DNA from: Salvia splendens
Lineage: Eukaryota > Streptophyta > Magnoliopsida > Lamiales > Lamiaceae
Reading direction: 5' to 3'
NCBI RefSeq assembly: GCF_004379255.2
Contig: NW_024598648.1
Coordinates: 41,020-105,019, forward strand
DNA: 64,000 bases
Shown: one piece after another, positions 32,080-44,433 of the stretch
Numbering within the stretch: position 1 is the stretch's first letter
How the letters are laid out: each line of letters opens with the position of its first letter
Position numbers and translations under genes: made by a program
Notes under the pieces: generated by a model
Database searches by the model: none
Told to the model about the DNA's origin: nothing
Seen by the model: only the letters and a program-made list of their open reading frames with translations

Positions 32080-35000
32080 CAACAAGTTTGTACAAGTCAA
32101 TCTCTTCTTTGTCTATCTGCTATATATATATCTCCCCTTTTAATATTGGATAAGTATTTATATAAGAAGTTGTTATATTCTATTAGTATATGCTTTTAAT
32201 AATCGTAGCTATATAGTTGAGTACTACTTTATTTTTAGAACACCGAAATGATTCATTTCATAACTGCCACTTGACGTGTATGTATCATATATCTTAAAAC
32301 TTAAAAGTTTGTTTGTAGGAAACATTTATTTTTCAGTCTCATTATTATAATCTAATTACTAGTACTATATTTTATAGATAGATTCTTGGTGACTAAGGAT
32401 AACTTTAGCCTTTAGGTAGTGATATGGATGGTCCAAAGCGACTTTATGGAAATTTTCCTATTTTCCAAGTCCAAAATAGTAATTACCACATTATGTAGCT
32501 TGGCTTTTGTCAAAGTTGGTAGTTCACCAAATACACTGAAATAGTAAGGTTGATATTCTCTATTTTGTAATCTCTCACAAAAATAATTGTAGTGGAAGAA
32601 ATGGTGGGTGCCCAAAATTGACATTGTGAGAGTTGCATAACCAAAAGAATTGGTTCCATGGTGCTTTTTCCTATTCCTAAGATAAGGAATACATTCTTAT
32701 CCTTTCACAAAATAACTAAGTCCACAAAATAAGAATTTTAATAGTTTCTTTCCAATATGAACAGTATTCATGCAAGTCTACTTCATTCTTTAATTTTAAC
32801 AATTCGTATATATCCTGTTAATTAAATTATTGCAACACTATCACGTAAAAAATGTTTTTGAGTTACTATTAGATCGAAATTTAGGAAATTCTACTTCTAC
32901 ATAATGTAGCGAGTGCGCTAATTTTAGAAACATCGATGTCAAATAGTTATTGAAAAGTTATTAAAGGTCTTATATTAGGGATTGTTGTTTGACAAAAATA
33001 ATAATTATTGCTTTAATTACGTGGTCTTGGCTCAAAAGTGCAACATATCACGAGTTTCGTCCAGTATTCACATGCAATTTCATGAAATTTATTTGATTTT
33101 GAATACGTAACTAAACACACGTGAACTCTTCTTGTTTTCTATTTCTCTCGAAAATACATGAACCATTTTCGAAATTTAGATTAGATTTGTTAGCTAATTG
33201 ATTGTTTTGTTTTTTTTTTTGGGGGGGGAGGTTGAATCATGTTAGTATATATTTTTTGTATTTAAATATAACCGTAGGGTAGGGTGCGTTAAAATGCCAA
33301 CTTTTCTTAAATTGCTAACTTGCTAACCCATCAACGTTGTGTATTAAAAATGTCAACACGATCACCTTAAAATATCAACACATATTTGTGTTGACATTTA
33401 AATATCAATGTCAATACATTATATTAAAATATCAACTTAAGTTTATGTTGTCATTTCAATATCATCGTTTTGATATTTTTAATACATTGCATTGATGAGT
33501 TAACAACTTAAGAAAAATTACAAACATATCACACCCCTAATACTATATTATTGACTAAACCAGCTCACACCCCTAGTACTATATTATTGACTAAACCAGC
33601 TCTACTCTTTATTGTACATTTAGTTTGTCTAAATTTTATTGGTCAATCCATATATTAATTGGTACTATTTGGGTAACTGGGTTTGATGCAACTAATCCTA
33701 TTCCTAACCCATTTGCGTAACAACCCCATATTGATTACTAAATCTTGAATACTACACTAGTTTACTCATTTGTGATTATTAGTTTATTACCAATAATTGT
33801 ATCTTACTTATTATTTTTTTTATAAACAAATTATTACATATCAACAAAACTATATTTTGAAATTTTATACTCCTATTTTATTGCAAGTGAGACTAAACAT
33901 TACCCTAAATGAGTAAATAGAGGATATGCATTAATAAATTACACCAATATACAAAATCTACGTTATAGCCACTAATAGAGTAGATTCTATGCTGGTTTCG
34001 AAAATTAAGGCCAGAATATTTATTAGTACATTGTAATGCTCAAACTTTTATAGAAAACATGAAAATTTAATAACTTCAGAGCAACGTAGTTGAGGGGGCA
34101 ATTTAACGACAACAGCTCAACAAAACAACATACTACATGTTATAATTACTTCTAAAATGTTAAAGTAAAGTAGTGTACTACAGTACTAGGCACTACTAGC
34201 AGTAGTATCATTTTTCCCACGTATCCAAAATTAATTTGGGGTGCATGCATCGAATAAAGTAAATCACTAATATTGCGTGTATGAAGAATATGATTTATTT
34301 GAGGATAATAGAAAACATATCAACATGATAAAATATTAGTACTTGAAAAAACAAATTTTAAGGAATTAACAACCAATAGATTTGGTGTCTACGAAGACTA
34401 ACGCAAACCAAGCCAGATTGTATATTGTGTTTGCGTGATTAATACTGCAGTACAGATTCAATAATAAGTAGTAGTAGTAGTAATACATTAATTTCAAGAG
34501 ATAAATGAAAGCTTTCATAATAATCAAACTGTTTACATGATTCACAATGTCCCACAAAATATATTCGACGAAAGAAATTTAATAACAATCCATATTTGAA
34601 TTCGTTAGTAATATCATGTCATATCTTATCAGTGATGATTTTTCCTTATAATACCATGTGTAATTAAATGGAGTACATAAAATCTCCATTTGGAAAATAA
34701 AAATATAAGTCAACAATATTAACTAGTCCTAATCAATGTTTGTCTTTATGCACGCGAGTTGCTCTCATTTTTTTTTGCACGGTTACTCTCATATAGTGGC
34801 ATTTTCATTTTCTCCCACATAATTATAAGAATTGATCAAAATTTGAATTGAACAATTCCACAATCTTAATTTCAAATTCTTCAAATTCTATCTTCATTCC
34901 ATTGAATTCATACCAGGTGTTTCATCTCACATGAAACGAAAGTCAATTACGAAATCAAAGATTAAGTCATTTTGAATGGTGAATTTATAAATCTAAAACT

Positions 35001-35270
35001 AAAAGATAAAATAAAAGTCATATGCAGTAAAACTCGAAAAAGGAAAAACTTTAATACACAGTTAATTTGGTATGCGCGCGCGCACACATTTATTTTTCAC
35101 ATTTATTGGACACCTCATGATTATGCAAATGTTGTAACGAATAATTTAATTAGGAGTATCAACAAGGGATAATAATAATTTAATTGGAGTGGTTAATAAA
35201 AATGAGAAAAGTTGGCGTATAAATTATGGTGAGAGTGTAATCCAACGAATTTAAGTGTTTATTTTAATTT
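32080..35270. other. Intergenic, gene-free
   Basis: AT-rich. Contains a foldback element (33290-33535), a 36-bp tandem pair ending in TATTGACTAAACCAGC (about 33530-33602), and short (GTA)n and (CG)n runs. No gene supported. Confidence 0.45.
33290..33535. mobile_element. Foldback MITE, TIR ~45 bp
   Basis: CTTTTCTTAAATTGCTAACT at the left pairs with the reverse of AGTTAACAACTTAAGAAAAA at the right. The arms continue with CATCAA, GTATTAAAAATGTCAA and their inverse. Centre is AT-rich. The family was not identified and the target site is unclear. Confidence 0.6.
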
Positions 35271-36780
35271 TAATTTTGAAGACTGATTTCGCCGCTTGGT
35301 GCGTCTGTTCTTCCTCTTCCTTCTTTCTTCATCCTTGGGTTCTCTCACACACACGCAGAGACAATACACGCGTTTGTGTGTATACGTATGCAAACACCTG
35401 TTTTTGTATCTATTATATTTTCCCTCCGAATCTATCCGTTGCGATTGCGTCATATTGTTGAACTGCAAACGTGAACAACTAAGCGGTGAAGCCAATATCA
35501 GAGGTGAATTCAGCTCAAAATTTTAGCATCTATCGGTCCCGCTCCTTGAATTTATCGAATCGGTGGCTGGAAGGTGAGTCAGTGAATGACCGTGTGTTAT
35601 GTTCTCGATAGTAATTGAATTCGTCATATGTTTTTTTCTTTCGTTTCGTTTCGTTTCGTTTTTTTTTACGGTGTATTGGATTGACCTGGATTTAGTGAGT
35701 ACTCGACCTATTTCCAATTCATGAATGCTGGTTGGGAAAAATATGGAGTTTGCGATTTTTGGCGTTTGATTCGCTGGAGTGACTGTGGGATGTGATATGC
35801 CTTAATTTGGTTGAAGTGATTCTATTCTTCATTCACATCAAAAAATAAAATAGAATTGTTAACTATATTCCATGAATTTGAGATTTTCGCGGTTGATTAT
35901 AGGAGTCTCTGGTTTTCTTAATCGTGCGTGTGAGCTGCTCGTTTTTTGTGATTTGATTTCTTGTTTTCAAATTAATTACAATATGTGAATAAGTATATGT
36001 GAATAAGTATTTGTCAGTCGTGGAATTATCGAAAAAAAGTTAAATCCTGTTTCTAAGCCCTATCTCCACTCTGTCGAGTTCAAGCTGAACTAGCAGCTTG
36101 TGTCCTCCGTGGTCCAAGATAACACTGATAAAGAAATAATTAAAGAAACCGGAATTGTGATGAACTTAAAAATGCTGTAATTGCATGGATATGTTTACAG
36201 ACCTATGTGGCATCACAAAATGTTTTTTGCATCCTTAATCCATGTGAGCACCGATGCAAACAAGATATAAGTGCACCATGAGTATCTCATGCCATCTGCA
36301 TGTCACAGTTTGGTTCTGAAACTTTTGAATTGGATTTCTATAATGTAATGTAGGGGGGCGTGGATGCAGAGCCTGTAAATTTTCCTTAGTTAAGGCAGTA
36401 TCAGAGTCAACATGTTGGCTATTAACAACCAGACCCAAAATATCTTCTGCCAGAAGTATTGCATGTGATGCTGATTTTTCATAACTAACATCCTTTTTGG
36501 GTGGATTTTAAAATTTAGCACTGAATTTGAGCTCATGATGGTTTATGATGGTGATTTGGGAGTTTTTATGCTGTCCTCTTTCTTCTGTTTTCCATTTATG
36601 ATGAATATGCTCAAATGAGACAGATAAGGATGCTAATCATTGCCCTTTCATTACACAGCATGTGTCAACTACAATTAACTGACTCTTGCTGCAAAGTTTT
36701 ATTTTTTGTACTATCTTACTATTTACATCAGATATACTTGCATTTATTGTATCATTTTTTCTCAGAGATTGAAAAAGCAT

Positions 36781-39700
36781 ATGAGAGGATCGACATCATG
36801 GAGGTGGCTAATCAAGAAAAGACATTTCTTATTTGACGGGGTAAGTGGTTGGTAGGCTTTTTATTTGTTTCAATCCTGGCATAAACAGATTAGCTGGATC
36901 TTAGATATGTTTATACATATATATTTTGAGGGGTTTTTTGAATGATTAAAGTCATCCAACTTTGTTAAGTTGCAGAAGTATCATGTATCTCTGTAGAATG
37001 CTTAACCTGTAAGTGAAACTGCAGGGATTATGTGGGGCAAAGATGAATCAGCTGCCGTTTATGGGAGTTGTCTGTACAGTTATGTTATTCGTCATATACA
37101 GGACTACAAATTACCAGTACCAACAGACAGAGGTATGCATGTTAACCCAGAGTTTGTTTTAGAACTTTGGCTGTTTTTTTGATGAACCTAGTTTCTTTTT
37201 TCAAACATTTTCTTCTACATGATGGTGTAACACTTACATTTTCATCCTTTTCTTGTCCTTTCTATCAGATGGAATCAAAATTGCAACCTTTCTACACATC
37301 AAAGGTATATGCATGTTTTATTATTCTAACAATCATCAACTGTGTAATGAAAGAGTTGTGAATTGTGATAAGATACTTACATTCCATTGTGTATTTACTC
37401 GCCAGTTTCTCCGTTTTCATTTGTTTCTGTTTGTCCTTTCTGCTGTTGAGGTTCTATTTGTATTTTAATCCAGGAGACACCTGTAGATACTACAAGATTA
37501 AATAGTCTGCCTCATGGTATCATTGAAGCAAGGTCCGACCTGGAGTTAAAGCCTTTATGGACAACAAGCAGTCATAAGTCTCAGGTATTACTTTATGGCA
37601 TCGCTCACAAATATCATTGATTAATAATGATCAATGTTTTGAAAGACTGATTGCTGATGACAATTATATATCATTTCTTGAATGCACCTCTCTCTGATGA
37701 GCTATATTTCTGGAATTTCAGAGAAGTATAAGGGAATCTAACAATTTGCTAGCAATGCCTGTTGGAATTAAACAAAAGAAGAATGTCTGCACTATTGTTG
37801 AAAAGGTAAAAAAGTCTTTATATTGAATTGCTGAACATTTCCGATGATAAAGTTTAAGAGATGAATTGTGTTTGCTAGTCACCTAATTTGTATGGATTCA
37901 GTTTCTTCCAGAGAATTTTACCATTGTTCTGTTTCACTATGATGGAAACATGGATGGTTGGTCGGACCTGGAATGGAGTAAGGAAGCTGTACATATAGTT
38001 GCTCACAATCAAACAAAATGGTAAAACTTATGTACAAGTTCAAATGTATGTTATTACTGACGTTCTCAGTTTTAAGTATCCTTCCTTTCCAAAAAGTTGC
38101 CAAAGACTGGCATATGTTTAACCAAGAGTTCAGCATATAACAATTCATTTATTCTTTTATCAACATTGATGCCCTGCCAACGATAGGATCTTTGATCCCA
38201 TGTGATAATTTTTTTATAAGTTGTATTTTCATGTTCAGGTGGTTTGCCAAGCGCTTCTTACATCCTGCTGTTGTGTCTATCTATGATTATATATTCCTAT
38301 GGGATGAAGATTTAGGAGTAAAAAATTTCCACCCTGGAAGGTATAATTGCATTGAGATATATAATATTCCATCTATTGACAATTACATTAGTTTCTGTGT
38401 GCATCCTCTTACATTGAGATATAATATTCCATCTCCTTGGTCAGGTATCTGCAAATTGTAAAATCAGAAGGACTTGAAATATCTCAGCCGGCTTTGGATC
38501 CAAATTCTACTGGCATACATCATAGGATCACTATAAGAAATAGAATGAAAATATTTCATAAGTATGCACAAATTCTGCTTGGTCTAAATCTAACTTTTGT
38601 ATGTAGTATTATTGGTTCTCATGTATTCTGTTTCAAGCAGAAGAGTCTATGATGTCAGAGGTAGCACGAAGTGTTCAGATGATAGTGAGGGACCGCCATG
38701 CACTGGGTTGGTTATTCTGCTGAATTATTATCTCATTAAGTAGTATATCTAGTATAACGAATTGTGCTTCATAATTTGTTTCATCAATATTTCAGCTCTC
38801 TTTCTTTTTTTTTCTTCATAACGTTGTTGCTTGCCATGACCTTATATGTTTGCATATGGTGCCTCTTGGTGCTTGTGATATCTGAACCAAATTGCCCAGC
38901 AATCCAGTAGAGCACACATGGCATATGATGCCTCTTTCTATTTTGTAAAGGAATATAGACACATGTTGATCCACATTTTTTTCCAGATTTGTGGAGGGAA
39001 TGGCTCCTGTGTTTTCAAGATCAGCTTGGCATTGTGCCTGGCATTTGATACAGGTAATCTTTGGTGTTTACTGTGAACTGGTTTCATGTTCTTAGCTTAA
39101 AAGTTAAAACATACAATTATGAACTAATCATGCATAATATTTCCACCAGTATCCTTCCTTCAAAACTATTAATCACAATGCCTTGGACCTATAATTGAGG
39201 TTTGGCAAAACGTTTTAGTATTGAATGCAGTTGCTACAGAAAACAAGTCATCTTTGTGAAAACATGTGCAGCTATTAGTCTTTTGGTCTAAAGTATCAGA
39301 TCAAATCTATGATCTATTCCCAGTTATTTTTTGTCTACAGTCATATACACTGTAGTATTTTCTGTCTCAGTTCTGTGGATCTTATAGTTTTTCCTTGATT
39401 GCCAGAATGATCTTGTTCATGGATGGGGAATGGATATGAAACTTGGCTATTGCGCACAGGTAAGATTGCTATCATAGGCCATGTGTTTTGATTCTACGAA
39501 TGTGGTTTTATCAAGATGAACTATGGATCAGTGTAGTTCTAATCCACAGAAATTTTGTTTAACTTGTACTCTGAAAATTTTGATATACTCTTGAACTTTA
39601 CAGGGTGATCGTACCCAAAAGGTGGGAGTAGTTGATAGTGAGTACATTGTTCATCAGAGTATACAAACTTTGGGTGGGCAGTCTGTGAAAAAGGTGATCT

Positions 39701-40175
39701 ACTAAACTTCCCACCATTAAATTGAGTTCCTAGACCTGAATACACCCTTGGTAATTACTAATTAGTATGCACATAATTGAAACTTGTATTATTAACTTTG
39801 TTTCTAGTCAATACTTCCGTATGTTTTGTGCTTATTTATATCATTAGGGGGTGTTTGGTAAGGGTAGATAACGCAAGATAGTTAAGTTATCAGCTTTAAA
39901 TGGATGTTTGGTAGCTTAGATAAAATATAAGTGTGGCCGGTGTTAAATATTCAGCCCGATCAAAGCAAGCACAAAATAACTATCTCATTATGATAAATAA
40001 TCAGGGGAGAAAAGGTGTGATTGTGCAATCTACCTCTTCAAATTTATGCTCTTGAGCCCTCCCTCAAATTCCCCCCCCCCCCCTCTCTCTCCAACTATTC
40101 CTCTCTCTCTCTCTACTGGTACTCCTCTCTCTCACCCCCCCCCCAACTGTTCCGCCCATTCCCCTTCTCCACCCC

Positions 40176-40226
<51 letters not shown>

Positions 40227-41094
40227 ACCCCCACTCTACTGGTACTCCCCCCCCTCCTCCCCCAAACCCCACCCACCCCCACCCCCGACAAAAACCCCCA
40301 GCTGCTACCCCTTCCATTATTTATTTTATCATAATACTAATTAATAATATTATTAAAATTTTCCTTATGTTATAAGTAAATTTTATTAATATAAAAATAA
40401 ATATAAGAAGGGCATACATGTCTTTACACATATCATATCATTTCATATCTGAAGCTATCAAACACTCGGTGAAATTGTGTTATCTTATAAAATCAAGATA
40501 AATCATCTCACTTTGAGTTATCACGTGTTGAGACATATAGCCTACCAAACACCCCCTTATAGTATTATTTATATTATGGGAACCCACTCATCCAGTCATC
40601 CCACATCTTTACCTAAACACAACACAAATTTCTTGGGCAATAGTGAAGCCAAATTAGGATTTATTGATATTAAGCTAATTAGCTTCTTGAAATATATGCA
40701 GGTCAAGAATCGTGAAGAGACAGTTAAGGTATAACTTTTATCACTTGATCTTATTTCTTCTGTGTCTTTAACATATGCCAATTACTGATTCTTGCCTCTC
40801 TGTCTCTTTTCTTCTATATTCAGAGGCATTCAATTGACGTTAGATCAGAGGTGAGACGCTGCATCCAGCCTTCCCATCCTATGTTTACACTATTCGATTC
40901 ATTCAGTCTTGTGGCACGGTTTAACTTTTCTTGACCTGATGCAGATTAGGAGGCAATCAACAGTAGAGCTTCAAAAATTCAAGGAGAGATGGGAACGAGC
41001 TGTTAAGGAGGACAAGAGGTGGGTCGATCCGTTCCCTCCAAGCCTAATGCGGAAGCTTAGGCGTAACCGTAAGCGTGGCTATTCTAAGGTTTAA
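36781..41094 (+). CDS. DUF707 family protein, putative Golgi type II membrane protein
   Basis: Fifteen coding exons: 36781-36840, 37025-37132, 37269-37304, 37474-37584, 37722-37805, 37902-38020, 38239-38340, 38445-38561, 38641-38706, 38987-39053, 39406-39459, 39604-39693, 40702-40728, 40824-40850, 40945-41094. All junctions are GT-AG and phases sum to 405 residues. A non-coding first exon probably ends at 35573 (AAG/GTGAGT). The start MRGSTSWRWLIKKRHF is followed by one hydrophobic anchor (FMGVVCTVMLFVIY), then the DUF707 core: LLAMPVGIKQKKNV, LPENFTIVLFHYDG, KRFLHPAVV, YIFLWDEDLGV, VFSRSAWHCAWHLIQNDLVHGWGMD, GVVDSEYIVHQ. The WDEDLG and HGWGMD motifs give it a glycosyltransferase-like look. 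Function is undetermined; database names citing lysine-ketoglutarate reductase are historical. An intron holds a Tourist element. Confidence 0.93.
39846..40554. mobile_element. Tourist-type MITE in DUF707 intron
   Basis: Begins GGGGGTGTTTGGTAAGG (after TTA at 39843-39845) and ends CCTACCAAACACCCCC followed by TTA. Imperfect inverted ends continue inward (TTATCTTG/AAGATAA). The centre contains C-runs and a (CT)n microsatellite at about 40176-40222. Start and end coordinates could be off by a few bases. Confidence 0.8.
40176..40222. repeat. (CT)n microsatellite
   Basis: About 23 uninterrupted CT units, with poly-C runs on either side; it lies within the intronic Tourist element. Confidence 0.95.
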
Positions 41095-41785
41095 CGAGGC
41101 AAGCGCACTGTAAAGTTTCTCAGTATATGTTGCGTTGGGCCAGATGTTGGTTCTCGTAATTATTTAATTTTTTAGCGTTCATAGTTTAGCCCCGATCCCG
41201 CCATTGATCAGGTCTGTCAACATGCATACACACACACCACCACCACAGGGTCAGATTTGAGTGAGGACCAAATTCTCAAATCCCTAGTGTTGTGATTTTA
41301 TGCAATTTCATCATTTATAAATTCAAAAGAAACCCCCAATGTTTTGGCACTTGGCTTGCTCTTTTTCTATTTACATACCAAAAATATTAGACTAGATGGA
41401 TATAATCGCTATTTCTACTTTAATTATTTAAATAGATTTTTTGATACGGGTATCATCGTAGCAAAATTGCGTAGTTGAGAAATCAAATTCTGATTAGTAG
41501 TAATTTCTATGTTCTGATTCGAAAATAATTATACTTATATGATTATTGAATTCGATAATTAAGGTTTATTTCTATCTTTTTCCAGTGCGAAAAAAACGAC
41601 AGCATATCTAATTATAAGTTATAACACAAAATAAACAACTGTGGGGATTAAATGACATATTTAAGCCACAGAAACAGAACATTCTGTTAACATAACATCG
41701 TGATAAACATCAAGCAAACTCATGAGGATGTAATGTACAATACACTTGGTATAAGATGACATTAGTGGAATTGGGTAGAGCCATT
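41095..41785. other. Convergent 3' flanks
   Basis: Short intergenic space between the DUF707 gene (plus) and the hydroxypyruvate reductase gene (minus), whose 3' ends face each other. Holds both 3' UTRs. Nothing else seen. Confidence 0.5.
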
Positions 41786-43654
41786 TCACAGCTTTGAAAC
41801 CGGCAAGCCTGCAACAAAATTTAATTTGAATCAACAAATATTACTCTTATTATGGTAAGAAGAAATACAGAATACAAGTTGAGTTACCTAAAGCTTTAGA
41901 GTTAACGATGCTGGGGCATGCTGGTGGTGGTGTAGAGTTCTCGTTAAGGAACGGATCCACCCGGTTCGGATCAGCCCAGATCGGATAATTCTTTATTTTC
42001 CCCTGCATCACGAAATTCAAAATTTGAGATTATGTTCGTGTGGCTCGTTTAAGTGGTGCTGTGATGAGTTCATACCAGGACATTGAGCGCAGCCAACGTT
42101 GCCATTCCTTCACGAGTCCACTGCACGCACAGATGTCGTTCATGTCAACCTTGAATCTCAAAAACAACAGCCAACCCCAACCAAAATTTGGATGAACTTA
42201 GTAATGATATTACCTTTGAGGCTGAGGCTATGTGAGGCACCACAATAGCATTCTTCATCTCCGCTAGCCCCGGCTTCATATATGGCTCTTCCTCAAACAC
42301 ATCAAGACCAACTCGAAACATGGGGTTTTGTCTCAAGTGGTCAACAAGAGCAGCCTCATCAATCACAGGTCCCCTGCTGCAGTTGATAAGGATGGCTTCC
42401 TTCTTCATCTTCCCCAGCCTCTCCTTATTCACCAGATGATACGTCGTCTTATCCAGCACTGGGTGCAGACTTATCTGCACGCGCGTCCACAACCAATTAT
42501 CTATCTACATAACATGCCTCATTCTTCAAAACATCAACACAAGTTCACTTACCACATCTGCCTCACGGAGAACCTCATCCATGCTAGACGCCCGTCTCCA
42601 CTTGACTGGCTGCTCCCCGTTGGCCTTGAGGAACTGCCCGTAGGCGGTAACAAACTTCTCCAGACGAGTGGACTGGTAGAGATCGAAGTAGATCAAGTTC
42701 ATCTTGAACCCTTCAACCTATTTTCACAATTAAAGTTAGTTAATTCAATGAACCAAACACAATCCAAAAACAAAGTTTTGTTGAACCAACCATCATTCTT
42801 GCATAGGCAGATCCAATCCGACCTGCTCCAATCACTCCAACAGTTTGCCCTTTTAGTAAGTTCCCAACAAAGCTACGAAACAAAAAAAAAAGAGGTTCGA
42901 TGATCGTGTAATTCTTCGATTAACAAAGCTATTACTAAGAGTTATAGTAAAGGACATACAGATGGGGAAGCCATCCATCATACAAGCCACCCCTCATGAA
43001 TTCGTCAGCCTCGACAATTCTTCTAGCTGCAGCTAAAGAGAGTGAAGCTGCTAGCTCTGCTGTAGTCTCTGTCAGCACTCCCTAATTCATCAACAACACC
43101 AAATTTAATCTATTTTCACATTTCATTGATAGTAGTACTAATAAATTAGTTACCGGTGTGTTTCCGACAGCAACACCATATTTATTGGCAGCATCAACGT
43201 CAACGTTGTTGTACCCGACAGCCATGTTGCTGAAGGCAGTCCCTCCAGCTCTGCTCAATGCACTAAACAATTTCTCCCCCCAATCCTCAGTCAACTGAAA
43301 GAAAAAAAAAACCTTCAAATAATCTACAAAAATAGCTCTCTGGTGTGTGTGAAGTTTACCTGTCCAATAACTCCATCACACTTATTCCCAATCAGAGAAA
43401 TGATGTCTTCAACAGATAGTATGGTTTTCTTTTCTGTGCATATCTACAAAAAAAGATCAAAATTCATGCAAAAGCAAAAAATGTGTGTTGAATAATAGTA
43501 GTAATAAATGATGAGAATGAATATTAGTTACTTCAAGACGGCAATCTTGATCAACTAAGAGCTTAATCCAACGAGTTCCAGGCATAGATTTGGTGCTAAC
43601 AACTCTGTATTTTCCATTAGGATTGTACACTTCAACTTGCAATGGTCTAGCCAT
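41786..43654 (-). CDS. HPR1: Peroxisomal NADH-dependent hydroxypyruvate reductase
   Basis: Ten coding exons on the minus strand: 43654-43532, 43443-43360, 43294-43154, 43081-42960, 42872-42791, 42717-42553, 42474-42214, 42120-42076, 42002-41888, 41808-41786. All are GT-AG, giving 386 residues, the same length as Arabidopsis HPR1. It reduces hydroxypyruvate to D-glycerate in photorespiration. The product ends in SKL, a canonical type 1 peroxisomal signal. D-2-hydroxyacid dehydrogenase features: Rossmann motif GVIGAGRIGS (about 170), catalytic Arg in NCSRGPVID (about 273), Glu in FEEEP (about 302), His in PHIAS (about 320). N terminus MARPLQVEVYNPNGKYRVVS matches the family. The frame is intact. 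A TATA-like TTTATATATG lies at 43860-43851, some 200 bp upstream. Transcription converges with the DUF707 gene. Confidence 0.97.
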
Positions 43655-44433
43655 GTTTTACGTGGAATAATAAGAAAGGAGTTTTTTTATTTCAAATTTT
43701 CGAATAAGAGTTTAGCAAGAACAGTTTATTTTTTTATTGCTATCAAGTGATAGGATGATGATAATTGGGTGTGGTGGAGAGTGAATGGTTAGCTAAAGGC
43801 CTCTCATTTTGGCATGAGATAACGAAGAATGTGGAGTGACGCCACGTATACATATATAAACTCCATATCTCTTCTTCTACCTCAATTTTTTTTATTACCG
43901 TTTGTTTGTGGACATGACTTTGTTTTTCTGGTAGGTAGCTTTAAACAAGATAAATTATTTTTCGTGGAACATATATACAAAATGTCACTTAAAATTCACT
44001 AACTGGTCCAGATAGATTTCTCAAAATAAATTAGCTATCGGATGTGATTCTCTATTCAACTATTAATCTAATTATTTAGTATCATTCATAAGAAATGCAA
44101 AATATTATGTGGTAATAAATTATATACTAATTAATAATAATCACTATAAATTTAAATTAATTATAAAGTCTAATTTGGTTGTATAAAATGTAGATAAAAG
44201 TAGAAAACTCAACTAAAGTCTAAAGCATACTCCATAAACTTTATAATAAAAACAAATAGTATATAAAATTTAAAATTGATAGTGATACATTAAAATATGG
44301 ACCATTGAATCTAATCCAAAGACTCACAATCAGATCCCTCTTCTTCTAATTTCATCACACACTTCACAAATGACTTGTGGGATCAAAGGATGATTCTTTC
44401 AATTAATTTCCTCTTCACTTTATGGGACAGAAT
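43655..44433. other. HPR1 upstream region
   Basis: Promoter and 5' UTR of HPR1 (TATA-like box at 43860-43851), then AT-rich DNA leading to the SCAMP relic. No other gene seen. Confidence 0.45.

Noticed and set aside
35060..35085. GCGCGCGCGCACACA alternating purine-pyrimidine tract as a Z-DNA or regulatory site
   Set aside because: Only a short run in gene-free DNA with nothing else to support a function.
40021..40375. 100-codon Ser/Leu/Pro and Arg/Glu frames
   Set aside because: Produced by the CT microsatellite and poly-C tracts within an intronic transposon.
43841..43847. GCCACGT as a light-responsive G-box for HPR1
   Set aside because: It sits downstream of the only plausible TATA box on that strand, so its role as an upstream element is not supported.
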